NCBI GenBank assembly: GCA_002749285.1
Contig: PDPR01000009.1
Span: 182,365-246,364 of the forward strand
Source of the DNA: Maribacter sp.
Lineage (GTDB): Bacteria > Bacteroidota > Bacteroidia > Flavobacteriales > Flavobacteriaceae
Direction of reading: 5' to 3'
Length of the DNA: 64,000 nt
The position numbers were made by a program, and so were the translations under genes. Numbering within the stretch: position 1 is the stretch's first letter; every line of letters starts with the position of its first letter. Below are positions 35,474-44,966 of this stretch, in pieces. The notes under the pieces are model-generated. The model made no database searches. It saw nothing but the letters and a program-made list of their open reading frames with translations, and was not told the origin of the DNA.

Positions 35474-35947
35474 TTACCTTGATATCTCCAAAATCTCAAA
35501 GGTAATCTTACCATTTGGGACCGAGATCTCGGCAGTATCCCCCACTTTCTTTCCCAATAGGCCTTTACCTATGGGCGAACTCACTGAAATTTTACCTGAT
35601 TTTAGATCCGCTTCGCTCTCTGCCACCAAGGTATATTCCATTTCCATACCATTGGTCTGGTTCTTTAGTCTTACTGTGGACAATACCAAAGCCTTAGAGG
35701 CATCCAATTGGGATTCGTCGATCAATCGGGCATTGGCCAAAGTGGCCTCCATTTTTGAGATTTTCAGTTCCAAAAGCCCTTGGGCCTCCTTGGCAGCATC
35801 ATATTCGGCATTCTCCGATAAATCCCCTTTATCCCTTGCCTCGGCAATGGCCTGTGAGGATCTTGGGCGTTCAACATCCTTAAGGTAATTTAACTCATCC
35901 CTTAATTTTTTTAAACCTTCCTCTGTATAATATGATACTTCACTCAT
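35474..35947 (-). CDS. greA: Transcription elongation factor GreA
   Basis: GreA rescues backtracked RNA polymerase by stimulating transcript cleavage. The 157 residues show the N-terminal coiled coil (YYTEEGLKKLRDELNYLK...AEARDKGDLSENAEYDAAKEAQG) with the acidic tip DKGDLSENAEYD, and the C-terminal FKBP-like domain (ISVSSPIGKGLLGKKVGD). It is transcribed ahead of the HIT gene. Confidence 0.96.
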   Translation of the reverse strand: MSEVSYYTEEGLKKLRDELNYLKDVERPRSSQAIAEARDKGDLSENAEYDAAKEAQGLLELKISKMEATLANARLIDESQLDASKALVLSTVRLKNQTNGMEMEYTLVAESEADLKSGKISVSSPIGKGLLGKKVGDTAEISVPNGKITFEILEISR

Positions 35948-36181
35948 AATTTATCCTTTTTTAAGTAACATTAGAGATACTAAAATTTACACCAGTACTC
36001 TAAACATTCCACCATGTTGCGAGATCAATACATCCCGTCAAGATAAATGCTTTGGAAAAAGCAAAATCCCCATCACAAGGTTTCATTAATAGGAAAATCC
36101 CCTTTTTTAAAGAGGATTTAACGCAAATATACATATTTTTTGTTCAATTTTGTCGATGTTCTATGTAATAGGAATTGTAAT

Positions 36182-36619
36182 ATGAATCGTATATACACTT
36201 TGGTTTTAGGGTTCTTGGTGTTTGCCTGCAATAATGATTCCACCAATCGAAACCCGTATTTACAGGAAATTGGCTTTAGGTTCGATATGAATCTGAACTT
36301 ACCCTTATATAGCCCACTCACCAATACGGGCAATTCGGTCTATGTTGGTGTCGAAGGTGTTGGGATAGCGGGTATTTTTGTGATCAATAAGGGTTTTAAT
36401 GACTTCGTGGCCTTGGAAGCCAGTTGCCCAAACCATGCACCAAACGATTGCTCGACCATGGTACTCAATGGGCAAACAGCCACTTGTTCCTGTGATGATT
36501 ACGAATACAGCCTGTTCACAGGGCAAATGTTGAACAGGCCCAATGACGGGAAGCGCTATTACGATATGCTCATTTACCGCCATAGATATGGTGGGAATAT
36601 ATTGAGTGTATATAACTAG
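36182..36619 (+). CDS. Rieske-fold-like lipoprotein
   Basis: This 145-residue lipoprotein has a lipobox at LVFAC and a mature part that fits a Rieske fold: ALEASCPNHAPNDCSTM followed by ATCSCDDYEYSLFTGQ and ILSVYN. True Rieske sites read CxH...CxxH; here they are CPNH and CSCDD, so at least one histidine ligand is absent and a [2Fe-2S] cluster is doubtful. I chose the ATG at 36182 since it begins the lipoprotein signal. It is a single gene. Confidence 0.6.
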   Translation: MNRIYTLVLGFLVFACNNDSTNRNPYLQEIGFRFDMNLNLPLYSPLTNTGNSVYVGVEGVGIAGIFVINKGFNDFVALEASCPNHAPNDCSTMVLNGQTATCSCDDYEYSLFTGQMLNRPNDGKRYYDMLIYRHRYGGNILSVYN

Positions 36620-36841
36620 CCTTTATTGTCTTCCCACATGTTCGGGAAAAAGATAGGTCTTATCAACAGAACTGAAACCAGCCCAAAATAAGATGCAGGA
36701 AATCTGGAAAAAATCCTTTTTTGATATTTTTTATGCACATATCCACTAGACTGATGGCAGATAGAAGGCTCATGGGAAAGTAAACCCTATTTATGGTCAA
36801 TGGATTCCTAAATGGGTGTGCCGTTCATGCGGCAAGGGAAT

Positions 36842-37822
36842 TCAGATATTACCTAAAATCCTGTCCATGACCCAACTTACATGCAATCCTGATTTTCCCA
36901 AGGATGGATGTTCCTTAACACCCATCAAGTGATCTTTGATATTGGCCACATGAAACTGTTGGATATGTTTTGGATGCCCGATTTCAAGTTTTTCTTCACC
37001 ACGTGGATTTATCAGGATAATCGGAGCTTCATCAAAAACGGAAAACACAATCTTTCCTTTGCTCCCGTATATCCCTACTTTGTCTTCCCTCTTATAACAA
37101 CCAAAATTCCAACTACCGGATCCCAAGACCCCACTTTCATGTTTCCAGTGGCCCACAAGGGCATCTTTTGCCGTATATAATCCCAATTGATTCGTAGAAA
37201 TACCACTGGCTTCCGTAATATCACCCAATAGATGGACAAATAGATCAAGTCCATGACTTGCCAAATCATCAAAATATCCCCCTAAGGCGATCGTGGCATC
37301 GGTTCTCCAATTGTATTCACCACTTAGGTCCTTTTTGTTCGGTTGTTTCGACAATTGCCAATGAACCTGTCTTACCTCACCAATCCCACCATTATCCAAC
37401 CATTCCTTTATTTTCCCAAAACGAGGCAATGAACGCCTGTAATAGGCAATGAACAATGGCAGGTTTTTATCATTGAAGGCCTTATAGATCTCAAGGCTAT
37501 CGGGATAATTAGGTGCCATCGGCTTTTCGACACAACAAGGTTTACCAGCCTCTGCCACTTTCAATGCATATTCTTTATGGGAATCTGGTGGGGTTGCAAT
37601 ATAAACAGCGTCAATGTTCTTATCAGCTATCAATTCATCGGCATCGGTATAAAATACCGGTATACCATGCCGCTTCGCATAATCCGAGGCCTTTTCCTTG
37701 TTTCTCCGCATAACGGCGTAAACTTCAAATCCTTCCATGTTTTGATAGGCTGGCACACTTTTTACCTCTGTCACAGCCCCACAGCCGATTATACCCCACC
37801 GAACTTTCTTGTCATCCTTCAT
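36842..37822 (-). CDS. Gfo/Idh/MocA family oxidoreductase
   Basis: This NAD(P)-dependent dehydrogenase has about 326 residues, with the Rossmann motif WGIIGCGAVTEVKS near residues 8-21 and the signature CCVEKPMAPN near 95-104, followed by the usual C-terminal domain. The ATG at 37822 (MKDDKKVRWG) fits the family; the open frame upstream is shared with the preceding gene, whose stop it overlaps by 4 bases. The substrate is unknown. It is not closely similar to the oxidoreductase at the window start. Confidence 0.9.
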   Translation of the reverse strand: MKDDKKVRWGIIGCGAVTEVKSVPAYQNMEGFEVYAVMRRNKEKASDYAKRHGIPVFYTDADELIADKNIDAVYIATPPDSHKEYALKVAEAGKPCCVEKPMAPNYPDSLEIYKAFNDKNLPLFIAYYRRSLPRFGKIKEWLDNGGIGEVRQVHWQLSKQPNKKDLSGEYNWRTDATIALGGYFDDLASHGLDLFVHLLGDITEASGISTNQLGLYTAKDALVGHWKHESGVLGSGSWNFGCYKREDKVGIYGSKGKIVFSVFDEAPIILINPRGEEKLEIGHPKHIQQFHVANIKDHLMGVKEHPSLGKSGLHVSWVMDRILGNI

Positions 37823-38064
37823 GATGTGCCATGATGTGGTTCCCTGGGGTTTTCCTTCCGGATCTTCTGGTCCCTCCCCATCAAAAAATAAAGCAAGGTG
37901 CCCAAAGGGTTCAAGAACAATACGACCAATATCCAAATCAGTTTGTCATTGGGCCCTTTGAACTTACCTTTTGCAATATCGATAATGGCAACTACCGGTA
38001 CAATAACCAAAACAGCCATGATAACTAAAATCAAGATTTGCCAGATTCCTATGCTTCCATTCAT
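37819..38064 (-). CDS. PLDc_N domain small membrane protein
   Basis: This 81-residue protein has two spans (IWQILILVIMAVLVIVPVVAIID and LIWILVVLFLNPLGTLLYFL) and the PLDc_N pattern (DKLIWILVVLFLNPLGTLLYFLMGR), the N-terminal domain of cardiolipin synthases that also occurs alone. The stop overlaps the oxidoreductase start (ATGA). Its function alone is unknown. Confidence 0.82.
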   Translation of the reverse strand: MNGSIGIWQILILVIMAVLVIVPVVAIIDIAKGKFKGPNDKLIWILVVLFLNPLGTLLYFLMGRDQKIRKENPREPHHGTS

Positions 38065-38169
38065 TCTATGTGTGAATTTGCATACAAAGTTACCAATAAT
38101 CCGATATGGAAAAAAACCAAAATCAAGTTACACACTGCTTTCTATGGCCGACCCAAACCAAGGGTGCTA

Positions 38170-40425
38170 TTAGAAATCCAAAGTGGCACCGAGCAAAAAG
38201 TTAGTGCCTGCCTGTGGATAATATCCCGCATCTTCCATGGTCGTTGTCTGCCCAGGAGCTGACCAAGTATCATCATAGGTATAGAAGTAACCGTTTGAAA
38301 CATATTCGGCATTAAAGATGTTGTTCACCAACAATGAAAGTGTCAGCTGCCTTACAAAGGAATTGGTCCCAATCGTATATTGGATATTGAAATCAGTTTG
38401 TGAATAGTCATCAAGAACAGACCCATCGGAATCGATATTCCCCATATATTGTTTTCCCACATATTTGCCCAACAATGAAATCTGGAGGTTTTCATTGGGT
38501 AAATATGAAATAACATTACCTACTATAATATCAGGTGAAAAAGCGATATCGGTATCCCCTAGGTTCCGAAGCACCCCATTGCGCTGAAAAACAAAATCCT
38601 TATTCTTATTGGTACTCAGTGCAACATTCGGGCCCAAACTGAATTTATCCCCTAAGGCAATACGGGCATCTATTTCCAGACCAAATCGATAACTATCACC
38701 AACATTCGCCCGTAAGGGTGCCCCCACATCATTCAACTCACCAGTGAGCACCAATTGGTCTTTGTATTTCATGTAATATACATTGGTGCTAAGTTGTACA
38801 TCGGGCGATACATACCTCCAACCTAATTCCATATCATTCAATTTCTCTGGTTTAGGATTCCCATTCTCATAATCATTCCTATTGGGCTCCCGGTTGGCCA
38901 CTGCGAAAGATAGATAGAAATTGTTGTTTTGATCCAAATCATAGGATGTCCCGAATTTCGGATTAAAGAAATCAAAGGTGTCATCTACCAATCCGGTATC
39001 ATCACCATTGGCCTCGTAACCGATTCTTCTATATTGCAGATCCCCAAAGAGGCTCCAATGATCATCCAAATCATAATTGGCCTTTGCAAAAACATTAAAA
39101 TCGGTCTTTTCCGACATATTGTCATAATACCGATCACGTATAAGGCTATTTGGGGCATACTCGGCCCAGATAACCTCACCGTAATGTTCACCTTCATAAG
39201 TATTCCAACCTCCCCCTAAAATAAAATCAAGATCCCCTTTATTGTAATGGGCCGAAAAAATGGTTCCATAGAAGTTGTTGTCCAACCATCTTCTACGTAC
39301 AAGGTCGGTGGTATCCACTTCCTCACCATTGACCGATAATGGTTCGAAACCATAGGTCCCAAAATCATCATCCTCTTTAAACTGCTCAAAAAAGCCCCTG
39401 CCACGTGTATAATGCAAAGCCAGGTTGGTACTCCAATTAGCATTCAATTTTTGATTCCAGAGTAGCTGGGCGTGGTTCTGTTTGTAATCATCAACCTCGT
39501 TATCATAAAACTGTGTAGTTCCGTTCCCATCGGTATAGATACCGGAAGGATTAAAGGTTCTATCCTTTTCCAAGGTTTCCGCATCGATTCCATACCATGC
39601 CTGATAAGTGACTTCATGTCCTCCAAAAAGAATTGCCTTTAAAATGGTGTTTTCATTTTTAAACGCTCCTTGCAAAAAGTAGGAATCGAGTTCTGAAGAA
39701 GCCCTATCGATATAACCATCCGAAGTGATCCTGGACAATCGTCCTGAAATCCCAATATGGTCGTTCAATAACCCGGTACTGAACTTCAGGTTGTTCCTTA
39801 AGGTATTATAGCTCCCTACCGATGAGGAAATACGGCCATAAGCATCTTCGGACATGCCATCGGTCGCAATGTTAAGGCTTGCACCAAAGGCACCGGCACC
39901 ATTGGTAGAAGTCCCTACGCCCCGCTGTAACTGCAAACTTTCGGTAGAAGATGCGAAATCGGGCATGTTCACCCAGAATGTTCCATGCGATTCAGAATCG
40001 TTATAGGGTATGCCGTTTATGGTCACATTGACCCTAGTGGCATCACTGCCACGAACCCTGATTCCCGTGTAACCAACACCGGCCCCGGCATCGGAAGTGG
40101 TGACCACGGCAGGCATAAAATTCAATAAAATCGGAATATCCTGTCCCAAGTTCCTCGGTCTTAAATCTTCCTTGGTAAGGTTGGTAAAGGTGACAGGCGA
40201 TTCCTTTGTGGCCCTCACGGCAGATACAAAGACCTCATCCAAGGCTATTTTCCTGCCTTCCAAAGAATCGGTTTTGGTTTCTTGGGCTGTAAGCCCCATG
40301 GCCATAAGGCCCAATGAGATGGATAAAAATTTAATGCAATGGCTTTTTTCAATCGTTGCCGATCGCATTGGACTGTACTTCGAATTTGCAGTTACGGCAT
40401 TAGAAAAGAAATAGTGCGATTTCAT
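38170..40425 (-). CDS. TonB-dependent outer-membrane receptor, probably for thiamine
   Basis: This 751-residue receptor has a signal peptide (FLSISLGLMAMGLTA), a plug domain (LRPRNLGQDIPILLNFMPAVV, GIRVRGSDATRVNVTINGIP, LQLQRGVGTSTNGAGAFG) and a 22-strand-type barrel ending in FLLGATLDF. It lacks the N-terminal carboxypeptidase-regulatory domain found in SusC types. A TPP riboswitch in its leader argues for thiamine or a precursor as the ligand, like the Omr1 receptors predicted in Bacteroidota. Two starts are possible: 40425, inside a hairpin, and 40368 (MRSATIEK), which also gives a good signal peptide. Confidence 0.88.
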   Translation of the reverse strand: MKSHYFFSNAVTANSKYSPMRSATIEKSHCIKFLSISLGLMAMGLTAQETKTDSLEGRKIALDEVFVSAVRATKESPVTFTNLTKEDLRPRNLGQDIPILLNFMPAVVTTSDAGAGVGYTGIRVRGSDATRVNVTINGIPYNDSESHGTFWVNMPDFASSTESLQLQRGVGTSTNGAGAFGASLNIATDGMSEDAYGRISSSVGSYNTLRNNLKFSTGLLNDHIGISGRLSRITSDGYIDRASSELDSYFLQGAFKNENTILKAILFGGHEVTYQAWYGIDAETLEKDRTFNPSGIYTDGNGTTQFYDNEVDDYKQNHAQLLWNQKLNANWSTNLALHYTRGRGFFEQFKEDDDFGTYGFEPLSVNGEEVDTTDLVRRRWLDNNFYGTIFSAHYNKGDLDFILGGGWNTYEGEHYGEVIWAEYAPNSLIRDRYYDNMSEKTDFNVFAKANYDLDDHWSLFGDLQYRRIGYEANGDDTGLVDDTFDFFNPKFGTSYDLDQNNNFYLSFAVANREPNRNDYENGNPKPEKLNDMELGWRYVSPDVQLSTNVYYMKYKDQLVLTGELNDVGAPLRANVGDSYRFGLEIDARIALGDKFSLGPNVALSTNKNKDFVFQRNGVLRNLGDTDIAFSPDIIVGNVISYLPNENLQISLLGKYVGKQYMGNIDSDGSVLDDYSQTDFNIQYTIGTNSFVRQLTLSLLVNNIFNAEYVSNGYFYTYDDTWSAPGQTTTMEDAGYYPQAGTNFLLGATLDF

Positions 40426-40447
40426 TCGTAATAGGTTTATTACGAAT
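40423..40447 (-). promoter_or_regulatory. Hairpin overlapping the receptor start codon
   Basis: On the minus strand ATTCGTAATA-aacc-TATTACGAAT forms a perfect 10-bp stem whose last two bases are the AT of the ATG at 40425. It could mask initiation and act as the riboswitch expression platform. A second hairpin (GTTTCC-att-GGAAAC) lies at 40483-40497. Confidence 0.55.
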
Positions 40448-40523
40448 AAAAGGGGCGTTATTCTTGGTTAAAAATGATTTTTGTTTCCAATGGAAACGGT
40501 ATGATGATCCAAATGGCAACCTT

Positions 40524-40640
40524 TGCCTCCCTTGGCAGCATTACCTGCCCAGGTTCATTGGGTATGATCTCAGCTTGTCCCGATCTTCTTAAGAAAAGTC
40601 CTGTTTAAAGTTCGAGGGTCAAACACCCCTTTGAGATACT
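40524..40640 (-). ncRNA. TPP (THI-box) riboswitch
   Basis: Read on the minus strand, the leader holds AAAGGGGTG, an extended variable stem, CTGAGATCATACCC, then ATGAACCTG and GGTAATGCTGCCAAGGGA. These follow the TPP aptamer in order (GGGGUG, CUGAGA, ACCC, GAACCUG, UAAUGC, AGGGA). It ends about 100 bases before the TonB receptor start. TPP binding would lower receptor expression. Only the covariation check is missing. Confidence 0.9.
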
Positions 40641-40787
40641 GCGAAAGTAATACAGATTTTTAATATTCCATGAAAAAAAGCAAAAATATTCCACGTCGAT
40701 CCACAAGGGACATAAGGTTACAAATTATCACTTCCATTCGATCCCGTATATCGGATTCGTACGTATTTAAGGTAAGGAAAAGACGCT

Positions 40788-43256
40788 ATGGAAAAGTCCA
40801 AAAATAAATTCACTATCAAGATCGCCTTCAGTTATCTACTTCTGATCTTGCTAGCGTCCATTGCCTCATTCTACATTTTTTTGGAAATAAGGAATTATAT
40901 CTCCAACGACACTTTCGACAACAATGAGACCAAATTACTAAAGACCAGTACATTATTTACCGATATCTATGAAGCGGAAAGTTTATCGAAACTAGCCATA
41001 CAACATCGTGAAAAGAAAAACATCATTGCCTACTCAAAAAAAATAGACTCCATATTCACCGATATTGAAAGCCTAAAGAACCTATCACAAAGCAAGAACC
41101 AAGGCGCACTATTGGATAGTTTATGTTACTTATTGGAGAAAAAGGTAACCAACAACAACGCTTTACGAAAATTAAAAACCGAGAACAAAACCGGAAAATC
41201 TATAAACAACGCCCTTGATGAGCTCAACAAAATGGAGGCTTCCCTAGGGATTATCACTGCCGAGAACCTAGCTCCGAATCTTAATGAACTACCTCCCAAA
41301 GCCCAAGAATCCATTCGTAAAATGGCCAATTACCTGAATGAGAACGTCCCCTTGGATGAAACGGAAACCAACAGGTCAAAAAAAACAGACTCCATACTAC
41401 AGGTCCTGAAGCAGCTTATAAAAGGGATCAAAGCGAACAATACCATCAATGAAAACTCCCAAACCTATCAAGAATCGAAAATCATCCAAACCGACCTAGA
41501 GCTTTCCCAACAATTGCGAAATATCATCACTTCATTGGAAAAAGAGGTGCTGGTAAGTAGCATCAATGACAACATCAATAGGGAGGCCACCTTAAAACGA
41601 AGCATCCAATTGGCCGTAATTGCCGCTATATTGGGTTTTCTTATGGTTGGGATATTCACTTTCATCATTAACCGGGATTTCTGGAAGGCCAATGTATACC
41701 GACAAAAACTGGAAAAGGAAAAAAGATTTTCCGAATCCTTGCTAAAAAGCCGGGAGCAGCTCATCAAAACCGTTAGCCATGACCTTAGAACCCCCTTGAA
41801 TACCATCATGGGGTATTCAGAAATCATAGAGAAATCAAAACTATCCCCAAACCAAGACGAATGTCTGACCCATATTAAGTCGGCGGCGGGTTATGTCAAT
41901 AATTTGGTAAATGACCTACTCGATTTCACAAGATTGGAGACTGGGGAAATCAACATCAAAAAAGTACCCTTAAACCTGTCGCAGCTCATCAAGGAATCTT
42001 CACATGATCTTTCGGTACAATATAAGGACAAAGATATCTTCGTCATATTGGATATTGATGATGAATTGGACCAGGACATCCTGGGCGACCCCATCCGATT
42101 ACGTCAAATTATAAACAACCTTTTGGGCAACGCCTTTAAATTCACAGAAGAAGGAAGCATAACCATTAAGGCCCATCGATTGAAAAACCGTTTTTCAGAT
42201 AGCCTGATCCAAATTCAGATCTCGGATACGGGTATTGGTATTGGTAAAGAAAAACAGCAACTGATTTTTAAGGAATTTACGCAGGCAGAAATCGATACGG
42301 AGAAAAAATACGGCGGATACGGCCTGGGACTTACCATTTCCAAAAAACTTGTTGATTTACTAGGAGGTAGAATGACCCTGGAGAGCACCTTGGGGGTTGG
42401 CAGTACCTTTACCATAACGCTGCCATTCGATTTTACAACAGCACCTACCCTGCCCAAAATCCCTAACCATGAAAAAACCCTACACGATAAATCGACCATA
42501 CTGATTATTGATGATGATGCATCATTTATACAAATGGTGGGCGAGTTTTTAAAATCGGAGAATATTGAACCCATATTGTGCACCGATTTCAGCACCCTGC
42601 AAAAAGAAGGTCTGGAATATGGAGTGGTACTGACCGATATTGAAATGCCCTCGATTACCGGTTTTGGGGTACTGGCCCAATTGAAATCGGGGAAATACGG
42701 CCATTACTCGGACCAGCCCATTATAGCCATGACCGGAAGACGGGATTTAAACGAACATCTTTTTCTATCCCATGGATTTACAACCGTACTACAAAAACCA
42801 TTTTCCAACACCCAATTATTCCACACCCTACGACCCTTTCTTTCCTTGGGGAAAAATAACGATAAGATGACACCGGCCAAAGCTGTGCCGACCGAAGAGG
42901 AAAGTACGACCTATAGCTTGGGGATCCTTCGTTCATTCTTGGGCGATGACGAAAGATCAATTAACGAAGTATTGCAGACATTTATAAGGAATACGTGTGA
43001 TAGCATGGAAACATTAAAAGAGGCAGCTACCCAAAACAACTATCCAAAAAGCAAAAATACAGCCCATAGAATGTTACCCATGTTCAGGCAATTGGTAGTT
43101 GACCCTTCCTGTATTGATCTACTATGTAAACTGGAAAGCACAGCACCCGGCTCCATGGATTTACTTCAAACCTATGATAGCCTAATGGACCATATTACCC
43201 CATTACTCGAAGAACTAAGGAAGCATGTGGCTACACATCCAGATCATAGTGACTGA
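40788..43256 (+). CDS. Hybrid sensor histidine kinase / response regulator with Hpt domain
   Basis: This 822-residue protein has spans near residues 12-31 and 270-292 around a large helical sensor domain. They are followed by the H-box KTVSHDLRTPLNTIMGY near 328-344 and an ATPase domain (NNLLGNAFKFTEEGS, ISDTGIGIG, GGYGLGLTISKKL). A receiver domain comes next (LIIDDDASF; D in VVLTDIEMP; AMTGRR; KPFS), then an Hpt-like segment with AHRMLPMF near 760. This allows an internal phosphorelay. The 3' end overlaps the convergent sigma-54 regulator by 26 bases, its likely partner. Confidence 0.92.
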   Translation: MEKSKNKFTIKIAFSYLLLILLASIASFYIFLEIRNYISNDTFDNNETKLLKTSTLFTDIYEAESLSKLAIQHREKKNIIAYSKKIDSIFTDIESLKNLSQSKNQGALLDSLCYLLEKKVTNNNALRKLKTENKTGKSINNALDELNKMEASLGIITAENLAPNLNELPPKAQESIRKMANYLNENVPLDETETNRSKKTDSILQVLKQLIKGIKANNTINENSQTYQESKIIQTDLELSQQLRNIITSLEKEVLVSSINDNINREATLKRSIQLAVIAAILGFLMVGIFTFIINRDFWKANVYRQKLEKEKRFSESLLKSREQLIKTVSHDLRTPLNTIMGYSEIIEKSKLSPNQDECLTHIKSAAGYVNNLVNDLLDFTRLETGEINIKKVPLNLSQLIKESSHDLSVQYKDKDIFVILDIDDELDQDILGDPIRLRQIINNLLGNAFKFTEEGSITIKAHRLKNRFSDSLIQIQISDTGIGIGKEKQQLIFKEFTQAEIDTEKKYGGYGLGLTISKKLVDLLGGRMTLESTLGVGSTFTITLPFDFTTAPTLPKIPNHEKTLHDKSTILIIDDDASFIQMVGEFLKSENIEPILCTDFSTLQKEGLEYGVVLTDIEMPSITGFGVLAQLKSGKYGHYSDQPIIAMTGRRDLNEHLFLSHGFTTVLQKPFSNTQLFHTLRPFLSLGKNNDKMTPAKAVPTEEESTTYSLGILRSFLGDDERSINEVLQTFIRNTCDSMETLKEAATQNNYPKSKNTAHRMLPMFRQLVVDPSCIDLLCKLESTAPGSMDLLQTYDSLMDHITPLLEELRKHVATHPDHSD

Positions 43257-44601
43257 TTCTATTGTATAAGGTCTTTCTTGTAACCTGAAGAAGTTTCGCT
43301 GCCTTGGACTTATTATAATTGGTACGTTTAAGTGCCTTTATAATTTGCTCTTTTTCAAATTCAGATTTGGAGATATTCCCAATATCGTTGTTTACAGTGG
43401 GTGCTTCGATAATCTCGGTGGGCAGGGCTTCTTTTGTTATTTCACCATCCCTGGTCAACAGTACGGCACGTTGTATAACATTCTGCAGTTCCCGAATATT
43501 TCCCGGCCAGCCATAGGATTCAAAAATGCCCCAAACTTCCTTCGTGAATCCAGTAATTCTTTTATTCAGGTACTTATTGGAAACTTCCAGAAAATGTTCC
43601 GCAAGAACCGCCAAATCCCCCTGCCTATCTATCAAGGACGGTATATGAAGTGAGAATTCATTCAACCTGTGGTACAAATCCTCCCGAAACCTTCCCTCCT
43701 TTACCGCAACCTTTAAATCCTCGTTGGTTGCCGTGAGTATCCTAACATCCACATCGATTTCCTTAGTGCTTCCGATACGCCTGATCCTACGTTCTTGCAA
43801 TGCCCGTAAAAGCTGTATCTGGTTGTCATAGGGCAGATTCCCCACTTCATCCAAGAAGAGGGTACCTCCATTTGCTGCCTCGAATGTTCCTACCTTATCA
43901 TTTATAGCACCTGTAAAACTTCCCTTTAAATGTCCAAAGAACTCACCAGAGGCCAATTCTTTGGGAATGGCCCCACAATCCACGGCGATAAAGGGCCTAC
44001 CTCTTCTTTCACTACGATCGTGGATAGACTTTGCCGTAACCTCCTTACCTGTGCCACTCTCCCCTGTAATCAACACCGACATGTCAGTTGGTGCGACGAG
44101 GCAAATATATTCTTCCAACTTTTTAGATGCCGGGCTCACCAAATCGAGACTACCGATGATTGTCGAGGAAGGCCGTTGGGGCTCCAGATTTTCCCTAGGG
44201 GCAACTTGCCCTCTTTGCGATGTTTCCGTTTTTGGGGCTGTACTTAAGGCAGAACCGATAATCTTTAATACAGCCTCCGGGGTAAAAGGTTTTGATATAT
44301 AGTCATAAGCCCCTTTTTTCATGGCCGTGACTGCGGAACTTACCTCGGCATAACCTGTCATTATAATCACAGGCACCTTCTGTTGCATGTCCGCGATCAA
44401 CTCTATTCCTTCGGCATCGGGCAATCTTAAATCGGTCAACACAAGATCAAACTCGTTTTGTTTTAATTTCCGTCTCCCTTCCTTCACCGTAAAACCGATT
44501 TCCACCCCATATCCCTTTTTGATCAAAAACTTTTGCAACATCTGGGCAAACGTGGTATCATCCTCAATGATCAAGATTTTAGGCATAGCGTCATCCATCA
44601 T
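43231..44601 (-). CDS. NtrC-family sigma-54-dependent response regulator
   Basis: This regulator of about 456 residues has a receiver domain (LIIEDDTTFAQML; D in LVLTDLRLPDAEG; SKPFT), an AAA+ domain with Walker A GESGTGKE, the sigma-54 contact loop GSFTGA (a variant of GAFTGA), LFLDEVGNL, and a C-terminal Fis-type HTH (YNKSKAAKLLQVTRKTLYNRI). Starts at 44601 or 44586 (MPKILIIED) are both possible. It faces the hybrid kinase, and a PepSY-like secreted protein lies upstream on the same strand. Confidence 0.93.
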   Translation of the reverse strand: MMDDAMPKILIIEDDTTFAQMLQKFLIKKGYGVEIGFTVKEGRRKLKQNEFDLVLTDLRLPDAEGIELIADMQQKVPVIIMTGYAEVSSAVTAMKKGAYDYISKPFTPEAVLKIIGSALSTAPKTETSQRGQVAPRENLEPQRPSSTIIGSLDLVSPASKKLEEYICLVAPTDMSVLITGESGTGKEVTAKSIHDRSERRGRPFIAVDCGAIPKELASGEFFGHLKGSFTGAINDKVGTFEAANGGTLFLDEVGNLPYDNQIQLLRALQERRIRRIGSTKEIDVDVRILTATNEDLKVAVKEGRFREDLYHRLNEFSLHIPSLIDRQGDLAVLAEHFLEVSNKYLNKRITGFTKEVWGIFESYGWPGNIRELQNVIQRAVLLTRDGEITKEALPTEIIEAPTVNNDIGNISKSEFEKEQIIKALKRTNYNKSKAAKLLQVTRKTLYNRISHYDLDV

Positions 44602-44712
44602 AGGTATGTACGTAAAATTACCACAAGTAAGCTATCATGGTATATAAAATTATTCTAAACCTAAAATACTATTGCCGTAAATATTGAAACGATATACAAT
44701 CCTGTTAAAATG

Positions 44713-44743
44713 AAAAAGGGATAGCAAAATGCTACCCCTTTTA
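44713..44743 (-). terminator. Terminator for the PepSY-like gene
   Basis: On the minus strand AAAAGGGGTAGC, loop ATTTT and GCTATCCCTTTTT form a stem with one bulge and a T-rich tail. It lies 225 bases after the PepSY-like stop, giving a long 3' untranslated region. The rest of 44602-44966 shows no gene. Confidence 0.6.
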
Positions 44744-44966
44744 CGACCAAACCAACGAAACAAAAGTGGAGTGTGGATTTAAAACCACCGTAACAAAAAT
44801 ATAAGTGGGATTTAAATGGTGATAAATGGAATTTTAATCGCCGTGCATTTTTTGAAGGTCGTTGATCAATGCACTTGTTAAAAACCTATTCATCATATAA
44901 ATCGGGTGTCGACCACAAAAAACCGCCCAAAGGCAACTTTAAGATTTGAAACCCACCAAAGACGTC

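Noticed and set aside
36140..36181. Earlier ATG for the Rieske-like gene
   Set aside because: The later ATG at 36182 begins a clean lipoprotein signal, while the upstream 14 residues contain Cys and Asn and would spoil it.
37823..37936. N-terminal extension of the second Gfo/Idh/MocA protein
   Set aside because: It lies within the coding region of the PLDc_N gene and precedes the conserved Rossmann start by 45 residues.
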